64,000 bases of DNA. It comes from Nemertoderma westbladi (Eukaryota; Xenacoelomorpha; Nemertodermatida; Nemertodermatidae). Position 1 is the stretch's first letter. Each line of letters opens with the position of its first letter. Location: the NCBI GenBank assembly GCA_032718475.1, contig JAUCBJ010001856.1, positions 1 through 64,000 on the forward strand, given 5' to 3'. The position numbers and the translations under genes were made by a program. Below the pieces are notes generated by a model. The model was not told the DNA's origin. It saw only the letters and a list, made by a program, of their open reading frames with translations, and did not search any database. Below, one piece after another: positions 57,401-64,000 of the stretch.

Positions 57401-60400
57401 CTTCTTGTAACAAATGTGATGATGGCGGTAAGTATGTTGTACACCCACTGTCACACTTCTTGTAACAAATGTGATGATGGCGGTAAGTATGTTGTACACC
57501 CACTGTCAGACTTCTTGCAACAAATGTGATGATGGCGGTAAGTATGTTGTACACCCACTGTTAGACTTCTTGTAACAAATGTGATGATGGCGGTAAGTAT
57601 GTTGTACACCCACTGTCACACTTCTTGTAACAAATGTGATGATGGCGGTAAGTATGTTGTACACCCACTGTCACACTTCTTGTAACAAATGTGATGATGG
57701 CGGTAAGTATGTTGTACACCCACTGTCGGACTTCTTGTAACAAATGTGATGATGGCGGTAAGTATGTTGTACAGTGTACACCCACTGTCGGACTTCTTGT
57801 AACAAATGTGATGATGGCGGTAAGTATGTTGTACAGTGTACACCCACTGTCGGACTTCTTGTAACAAATGTGATGATGGCGGTAAGTATGTTGTACAGTG
57901 TACACCCACTGTCGGACTTCTTGTAACAAATGTGATGATGGCGGTAAGTATGTTGTACACCCACTGTCAGACTACTTGTAACAAATGTGATGATGGCGGT
58001 AAGATGTTGTACAGTGTACACCCACTGTCGGACTTCTTGTAACAAATGTGATGATGGCGGTAAGTATGTTGTACACCCACTGTCAGACTTCTTGTAACAA
58101 ATGTGTTGATGGCGGTAAGTATGTGGTACACCCACTGTCAGACTTCTTGTAACAAATGTGATGTTGGCGGTAAGTATTTTGTACAGTGTACACCCACTGT
58201 CGGACTTCTTGTAACAAATGTGATGATGGCGGTAAGTATGTTGTACACCCACTGTCAGACTTCTTGTAACAAATGTGATGATGGCGGTAAGTATGTGTAC
58301 ACCCACTGTCGGACTTCTTGTAACAAATGTGATGATGGCGGTAAGTATGTTGTACACCCACTGTCGGACTTCTTGTAACAAATGTGATGATGGCGGTAAG
58401 TATGTTGTACACCCACTGTCAGATTTCTTGTAACAAATGTGATGATGGCGGTAAGTATGTTGTACACCCACTGTCGGACTTCTTCTAACAAATGTGATGA
58501 TGGCGGTAAGTATGTTGTACACCCACTGTCAGACTTCTTGTAACAAATGTGATGATGGCGGTAAGTATGTTGTACACCCACTGTCAGACTTCTTGTAAGA
58601 AATGTGATGATGGCGGTAAGTATGTTGTACACCCACTGTCAGACTTCTTGTAACAAATGTGATGATGGCGGTAAGTATGTTGTACACCCACTGTCAGACT
58701 ACTTGTAACAAATGTAATGATGGCGGTAAGTATGTTGTACACCCACTGTCGGACTTCTTGTAACAAATATGATGATGGCGGTAAGTATGTTGTACACCCA
58801 CTGTCAGACTTCTTGTAACAAATGTGATGATGGCGGTAAGTATGTTGTACACCCACTGTCAGACTTCTTGTAACAAATGTGATGATGGCGGTAAGTATGT
58901 TGTACACCCACTGTCGGACTTCTTGTAACAAATGTGATGATGGCGGTAAGTATGTTGTACACCCACTGTCAGACTTCTTGTAACAATGTGATGATGGCGG
59001 TAAGTATGTTGTACACCCACTGTCAGACTTCTTGTAACAAATATGATGATGGCGGTAAGTATGTTGTACACCCACTGTCAGACTTCTTGTAACAAATGTG
59101 ATGATGGCGGTAAGTATGTTGTACACCCACTGTCACACTTCTTGTAACAAATGTGATGATGGCGGTAAGTATGTGTACACCCACTGTCGGACTTCTTGTA
59201 ACAAATGTGATGATGGCGGTAAGTATGTTGTACACCCACTGTCACACTTCTTGTAACAAATGTGATGATGGCGGTAAGTATGTTGTACACCCACTGTCCC
59301 ACTTCTTGTAACAAATGTGATGATGCGATGGCGGTAAGTATGTTGTACACCCACTGTCGGACTTCTTGTAACAAATGTGATGATGGCGGTAAGTATGTTG
59401 TACACCCACTGTCAGACTTCTTGTAACAAATGTGATGATGGCGGTAAGTATGTTGTACACCCACTGTCAGACTTCTTGTAACAAATGTGATGATGGCGGT
59501 AAGTATGTTGTACACCCACTGTCACACTTCTTGTAACAAATGTGATGATGGCGGTAAGTATGTGTACACCCACTGTCGGACTTCTTGTAACAAATGTGAT
59601 GATGGCGGTAAGTATGTTGTACACCCACTGTCGGACTTCTTGCCACAAATGTGATGATGGCGGTAAGTATGTTGTACACCCACTGTCAGACTTCTTGCAA
59701 CAAATGTGATGATGGCGGTAAGTATGTTGTACACCCACTGTCAGACTTCTTGCAACAAATGTGATGATGGCGGTAAGTATGTTGTACACCCACTGTTAGA
59801 CTTCTTGTAACAAATGTGATGATGGCGGTAAGTATGTTGTACACCCACTGTCACACTTCTTGTAACAAATGTGATGATGGCGGTAAGTATGTTGTACACC
59901 CACTGTCACACTTCTTGTAACAAATGTGATGATGGCGGTAAGTATGTTGTACACCCACTGTCAGACTTCTTGCAACAAATGTGATGATGGCGGTAAGTAT
60001 GTTGTACACCCACTGTTAGACTTCTTGTAACAAATGTGATGATGGCGGTAAGTATGTTGTACACCCACTGTCACACTTCTTGTAACAAATGTGATGATGG
60101 CGGTAAGTATGTTGTACAGTGTACACCCACTGTCGGACTTCTTGTAACAAATGTGATGATGGCGGTAAGTATGTTGTACACCCACTGTCGGACTTCTTGT
60201 AACAAATGTGATGATGGCGGTAAGTATGTTGTACAGTGTACACCCACTGTCGGACTTCTTGTAACAAATGTGATGATGGCGGTAAGTATGTTGTACAGTG
60301 TACACCCACTGTCGGACTTCTTGTAACAAATGTGATGATGGCGGTAAGTATGTTGTACACCCACTGTCAGACTACTTGTAACAAATGTGATGATGGCGGT

Positions 60401-63374
60401 AAGATGTTGTACAGTATACACCCACTGTCGGACTTCTTGTAACAAATGTGATGATGGCGGTAAGTATGTTGTACACCCACTGTCAGACTTCTTGTAACAA
60501 ATGTGTTGATGGCGGTAAGTATGTTGTACACCCACTGTCAGACTTCTTGTAACAAATGTGATGTTGGCGGTAAGTATTTTGTACAGTGTACACCCACTGT
60601 CGGACTTCTTGTAACAAATGTGATGATGGCGGTAAGTATGTTGTACACCCACTGTCACACTTCTTGTAACAAATGTGATGATGGCGGTAAGTATGTTGTA
60701 CACCCACTGTCAGACTTCTTGCAACAAATGTGATGATGGCGGTAAGTATGTTGTACACCCACTGTTAGACTTCTTGTAACAAATGTGATGATGGCGGTAA
60801 GTATGTTGTACACCCACTGTCACACTTCTTGTAACAAATGTGATGATGGCGGTAAGTATGTTGTACACCCACTGTCACACTTCTTGTAACAAATGTGATG
60901 ATGGCGGTAAGTATGTTGTACACCCACTGTCGGACTTCTTGTAACAAATGTGATGATGGCGGTAAGTATGTTGTACAGTGTACACCCACTGTCGGACTTC
61001 TTGTAACAAATGTGATGATGGCGGTAAGTATGTTGTACAGTGTACACCCACTGTCGGACTTCTTGTAACAAATGTGATGATGGCGGTAAGTATGTTGTAC
61101 AGTGTACACCCACTGTCGGACTTCTTGTAACAAATGTGATGATGGCGGTAAGTATGTTGTACACCCACTGTCAGACTACTTGTAACAAATGTGATGATGG
61201 CGGTAAGATGTTGTACAGTGTACACCCACTGTCGGACTTCTTGTAACAAATGTGATGATGGCGGTAAGTATGTTGTACACCCACTGTCAGACTTCTTGTA
61301 ACAAATGTGTTGATGGCGGTAAGTATGTGGTACACCCACTGTCAGACTTCTTGTAACAAATGTGATGTTGGCGGTAAGTATTTTGTACAGTGTACACCCA
61401 CTGTCGGACTTCTTGTAACAAATGTGATGATGGCGGTAAGTATGTTGTACACCCACTGTCAGACTTCTTGTAACAAATGTGATGATGGCGGTAAGTATGT
61501 GTACACCCACTGTCGGACTTCTTGTAACAAATGTGATGATGGCGGTAAGTATGTTGTACACCCACTGTCGGACTTCTTGTAACAAATGTGATGATGGCGG
61601 TAAGTATGTTGTACACCCACTGTCAGATTTCTTGTAACAAATGTGATGATGGCGGTAAGTATGTTGTACACCCACTGTCGGACTTCTTCTAACAAATGTG
61701 ATGATGGCGGTAAGTATGTTGTACACCCACTGTCAGACTTCTTGTAACAAATGTGATGATGGCGGTAAGTATGTTGTACACCCACTGTCAGACTTCTTGT
61801 AAGAAATGTGATGATGGCGGTAAGTATGTTGTACACCCACTGTCAGACTTCTTGTAACAAATGTGATGATGGCGGTAAGTATGTTGTACACCCACTGTCA
61901 GACTACTTGTAACAAATGTAATGATGGCGGTAAGTATGTTGTACACCCACTGTCGGACTTCTTGTAACAAATATGATGATGGCGGTAAGTATGTTGTACA
62001 CCCACTGTCAGACTTCTTGTAACAAATGTGATGATGGCGGTAAGTATGTTGTACACCCACTGTCAGACTTCTTGTAACAAATGTGATGATGGCGGTAAGT
62101 ATGTTGTACACCCACTGTCGGACTTCTTGTAACAAATGTGATGATGGCGGTAAGTATGTTGTACACCCACTGTCAGACTTCTTGTAACAATGTGATGATG
62201 GCGGTAAGTATGTTGTACACCCACTGTCAGACTTCTTGTAACAAATATGATGATGGCGGTAAGTATGTTGTACACCCACTGTCAGACTTCTTGTAACAAA
62301 TGTGATGATGGCGGTAAGTATGTTGTACACCCACTGTCAGACTTCTTGTAACAAATGTGATGATGGCGGTAAGTATGTGTACACCCACTGTCAGACTTCT
62401 TGTAACAAATGTGATGATGGCGGTAAGTATGTTGTACACCCACTGTCACACTTCTTGTAACAAATGTGATGATGGCGGTAAGTATGTTGTACACCCACTG
62501 TCCCACTTCTTGTAACAAATGTGATGATGGCGGTAAGTATGTTGTGCACCCACTGTCGGACTTCTTGTAACAAATGTGATGATGGCGGTAAGTATGTTGT
62601 ACACCCACTGTCAGACTTCTTGTAACAAATGTGATGATGGCGGTAAGTATGTTGTACACCCACTGTCGGACTTCTTGTAACAAATGTGATGATGGCGGTA
62701 AGTATGTTGTACACCCACTGTCAGACTTCTTGTAACAAATGTGATGATGGCGGTAAGTATGTTGTACACCCACTGTCAGACTACTTGTAACAAATGTGAT
62801 GATGGCGGTAAGTATGTTCGTACACCCACTGTCGGACTTCTTGTAACAAATGTGATGATGGCGGTAAGTATGTTGTACACCCACTGTCAGACTTCTTGTA
62901 ACAAATGTGATGATGGCGGTAAGTATGTTGTACACCCACTGTCAGACTTCTTGTAACAAATGTGATGATGGCGGTAAGTATGTCTGTACACCCACTGTCG
63001 GACTTCTTGTAACAAATGTGATGATGGCGGTAAGTATGTTGTACACCCACTGTCACACTTCTTGTAACAAATGTGATGATGGCGGTAAGTATGTTGTACA
63101 CCCACTGTCAGACTTCTTGCAACAAATGTGATGATGGCGGTAAGTACGTCATACAGTACAGTCTGTCACAGTTCTGTAATATTTGTTAACATTAGATCCA
63201 CGTCCTTTTTCACAAAGCCGTACAGTTACAATGTTATACACGATTGTTACAGGTTGCAACCAGGATGCCGACGATAACCCGAATTGCGGTCCGTGGGCGG
63301 CGGAAGGACAATGTGGAGCTAACCCGGCGTTTATGTACACTCACTGCCAAACCTCCTGCAACAAGTGCGGTTAA
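48408..63374 (+). CDS. Secreted protein with seven ShKT domains, complete eight-exon gene
   Basis: Coding exons: 48408-48435, 50025-50198, 50531-50659, 50851-51003, 51122-51250, 51416-51544, 52657-52782, 63253-63374; together 990 bases, 329 residues plus TAA. All seven introns are GT-AG and phase 1, so each domain exon is symmetric. Residues 1 to about 17-24 form a signal peptide (hydrophobic ACLIVLPAL core). Seven six-cysteine ShKT modules follow, one per exon 2-8, each with the pattern C...C..WAA.G.C..N..(Y/F)MY..CQ.(S/T)C..C. The fold is known from extracellular proteins of cnidarians, nematodes and tunicates, including enzyme tails and channel-blocking peptides; with seven bare modules and no toxin-style propeptide visible, I infer a secreted structural, matrix or mucosal protein, not a venom. 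A linker adds an unpaired cysteine (residue 161). Intron 7 is a 10.5-kb donor-derived array. Confidence 0.92.
48436..50024. other. ShKT gene intron 1, carrying a reverse-oriented LINE
   Basis: About 1.16 kb of this 1.59-kb intron is the antisense LINE at 48484-49640. The remaining 380 bases up to the exon 2 acceptor are unique and AT-rich. Confidence 0.8.
48484..49640 (-). mobile_element. Degraded LINE copy, antisense in intron 1
   Basis: Same family as the copy at 640-1548. On the - strand, 49599-49237 reads as reverse-transcriptase finger sequence with the APKKGNLTTRGSFRGISLISLISIAPKLYNRII signature region (N-terminal to the FADD box), and 48850-48629 matches the C-terminal segment (VHCVKYNEHIPNQTLYN, then a histidine-rich RHCFRRQDQPVHNLTLW). 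The central part near 48860-49230 shows the YLGSWI and GLFVNSKKT regions in other frames with deletions. The 3' end on this strand is a short (TAG)n tail at 48484-48497. Multiple frameshifts make it non-functional. Confidence 0.85.
50025..50198 (+). CDS. ShKT gene exon 2 (domain 1)
   Basis: Acceptor TTTTTCAG, donor GTTAGT. Completes the signal peptide (LPALSMSG) and encodes ShKT domain 1 from Cys25, with AGWAAVGEC, YMYIHCQKSC and NKC. Confidence 0.9.
50531..50659 (+). CDS. ShKT gene exon 3 (domain 2)
   Basis: Acceptor GTTATAG, donor GTAAGC. Domain 2 carries EGWAADGQC, FMYSYCQSSC and NKC. The donor and following intron bases closely match those after exon 5. Confidence 0.92.
50851..51003 (+). 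CDS. ShKT gene exon 4 (domain 3 with proline linker)
   Basis: Acceptor TTTCCCAG, donor GTAAGT. Domain 3 carries AEWAAEGQC, YMYNYCQSSC and DKC, then an extra GVDAPPADPC linker that makes this exon 24 bases longer than its 129-base relatives and adds an unpaired cysteine. Confidence 0.92.
51122..51250 (+). CDS. ShKT gene exon 5 (domain 4)
   Basis: Acceptor TCTTTCAG, donor GTAAGC. Domain 4 carries PGWAADGEC, YMYEQCQTTC and NKC. An internal frame from ATG 51076 runs through the exon but the acceptor and phase show it is exon 5. Confidence 0.92.
51416..51544 (+). CDS. ShKT gene exon 6 (domain 5)
   Basis: Acceptor ACTTTCAG, donor GTAAGT. Domain 5 carries PGWAADGEC, YMYNYCQTSC and NYC. Ends in phase 1. 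Confidence 0.92.
51677..52173 (+). repeat. 71-bp tandem repeat, seven copies, in ShKT intron 6
   Basis: Copies start at 51677, 51748, 51819, 51890, 51961, 52032 and 52103, exactly 71 bases apart. The unit begins GAGTTACTGGAAGGGATGTT and contains GGGCAGTGGTTGTAATGCAT. Copies differ at a few sites. A 92-codon open frame at 51929-52207 is a by-product. The unit does not resemble an exon of either gene. Confidence 0.93.
52174..52656. repeat. Rest of ShKT intron 6 with a 65-bp direct repeat
   Basis: CTGTTCACC(T/A)CCATGGATGA and the following bases occur at 52394 and 52459 (65 bases apart), with a partial third copy at about 52522. Otherwise AT-rich intron ending in the pyrimidine tract before exon 7. 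Confidence 0.7.
52657..52782 (+). CDS. ShKT gene exon 7 (domain 6)
   Basis: Acceptor TTTCCCCCAG, donor GTAAGT. Domain 6 carries SGWAAIGEC, YMYTHCQTSC and NKCDDG. Its last 43 bases (from 52740) plus the donor are the template of the 55-bp array that fills intron 7. A second donor 60 bases on would extend it in frame. Confidence 0.92.
52740..63150 (+). repeat. About 55-bp tandem array made of the ShKT exon 7 splice donor
   Basis: About 188 copies of TACACCCACTGTCAGACTTC-TTGTAACAAATGTGATGATG-GCGGTAAGTATGTTG. The first 43 bases match the end of exon 7 (THCQTSCNKCDDG) and the rest is the donor and first intron bases. Copy 1 is the real exon end. Variants include CGGAC, CACAC, CGTAC, TTAGAC and CCCAC after ACTGT, 53-base units with TATGTGTAC, and longer units with GTACAGTGTAC. 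Copies in the array mostly read TTGTAAC where the exon has TTGCAAC, a synonymous Cys change. Segments recur at larger scale (2.3 kb and 3.2 kb periods). Long - strand frames (up to 360 codons) arise because three units make 165 bases and are artefacts. Confidence 0.97.
63253..63374 (+). CDS. ShKT gene exon 8 (domain 7 and stop)
   Basis: Acceptor GTTACAG. Domain 7 carries GPWAAEGQC, FMYTHCQTSC and NKCG followed directly by TAA (63372-63374), so the protein ends with the last cysteine module. A continuous frame from 63183 enters it, but the acceptor and the split Gly codon with exon 7 define the start. Confidence 0.9.
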
Positions 63375-64000
63375 ATACAGTACTGTACTGCTGTATAAGT
63401 AGGGGCAATAGTCTCTGCATTAGATATTCTAGTATCTAGTACCTACTGCAGTGCAGTACCGGTTACCAGCCTGACCTGTTGTCAGAAAGACTAACAATTA
63501 CTGAATTACTGATACGAGTTTGGTCAGTTGGTGCTGGAACTTGTTATTTACATCCTAAATTGCTAATTTGTGGCCGATGTGGCTCCGATGTGGCCCCGAT
63601 GTGGTCCGATGTGGCCCCATGTGGTCCGATTTGGTCCGATGTGGTACCGATTGGGTCCGATGTGGCTTTTAGACGGACCCTTCATTTGCACCATTATCAT
63701 TAGGTAAAATCTTTATCTTTCAAATTGCATTGATTTCCTACAAGTATGTCAATGCTGCAATGGTTTACTTCCCCGTGGTGTTTTTCCTTCCCTCCTCACA
63801 CCGGTTTTATCTATACATAATCATCAAACCAGAAACGCCCAATTTCAAAATTGCTTTCGATTTCGTAATTCAAGTAGAGTTCGTGAACAATCTATTTACT
63901 CCGTTTCGCCAATAATATGTAACAGTTTACCACTTATAGTGCGACAGTCAAATAGCATAGGTAGTTTTAAAAATAGGTTGAAAAATTACATTTTAAATTC
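63375..64000. repeat. 3' flank with degenerate CGATGTGG repeats
   Basis: Positions about 63570-63668 hold some eight to ten imperfect copies of a 10-11-base word (C)CGATGTGG(C/T)C. No AATAAA is visible in the first 300 bases after the stop, so the poly(A) site is not identified. No further gene is supported; the small frames at 63479 and 63730 have no recognisable features. Confidence 0.6.

Noticed and set aside
48408-63374. Calling the ShKT gene a venom toxin
   Set aside because: The domain name derives from a sea anemone peptide, but tandem ShKT modules occur in many non-toxic secreted proteins; no propeptide or channel-blocking features can be shown here.

Overview
This window comes from an invertebrate animal nuclear genome. 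Two multi-exon genes with GT-AG introns, broken non-LTR retrotransposon copies, several inverted-repeat elements and very large minisatellite arrays all point to a metazoan. The ShKT-domain gene fits groups such as tunicates or cnidarians, but nothing in the sequence fixes the phylum.

Layout. 1-2963: upstream region with a degraded LINE (about 640-1548) and a CAG/GACT-rich stretch. 2964-35395: a complete glycerol kinase gene on the + strand, nine coding exons (505 codons plus stop), all junctions phase-compatible. 35396-38050: 3' flank with a poly(A) signal, a poly-C run and a roughly 970-bp foldback element. 38060-38675: a 24-bp minisatellite. 38677-46655: a C-rich, roughly 39-41-bp minisatellite. 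46656-48407: promoter-side flank with a 128-bp TTAA-flanked MITE-like element and a TATA box. 48408-63374: a complete eight-exon gene for a secreted protein with a signal peptide and seven ShKT (six-cysteine) domains, one domain per exon, every intron in phase 1. 63375-64000: 3' flank.

The outstanding observation is that three of the arrays are built from splice boundaries of the genes they sit in. Glycerol kinase intron 3 (24.3 kb) is almost entirely about 590 tandem copies of a 41-bp unit made of its own 3' splice site plus the first 26 bases of exon 4; the real exon 4 is the last copy. Glycerol kinase exon 6 is followed by 20 perfect-length copies of a 44-bp unit made of its last coding bases plus its own 5' splice site; the real exon end is the first copy. 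ShKT intron 7 (10.5 kb) is nearly all about 188 copies of a roughly 55-bp unit made of the last coding bases of exon 7 plus its strong donor GTAAGTATG; again the real exon is the first copy. None of these unit lengths is a multiple of three, and most wrong splice choices give a frameshift or a stop. The first extra ShKT donor is an exception: it would add 20 codons in frame. The shared design suggests a recurrent process that amplifies exon-intron edges, which I consider the candidate undescribed phenomenon here.

The two genes have no evident metabolic link: one is a cytosolic lipid/glycerol enzyme, the other a secreted cysteine-rich modular protein. Exon coordinates were derived by hand from reading frame, splice consensus and family alignment known from memory; no database search was run.
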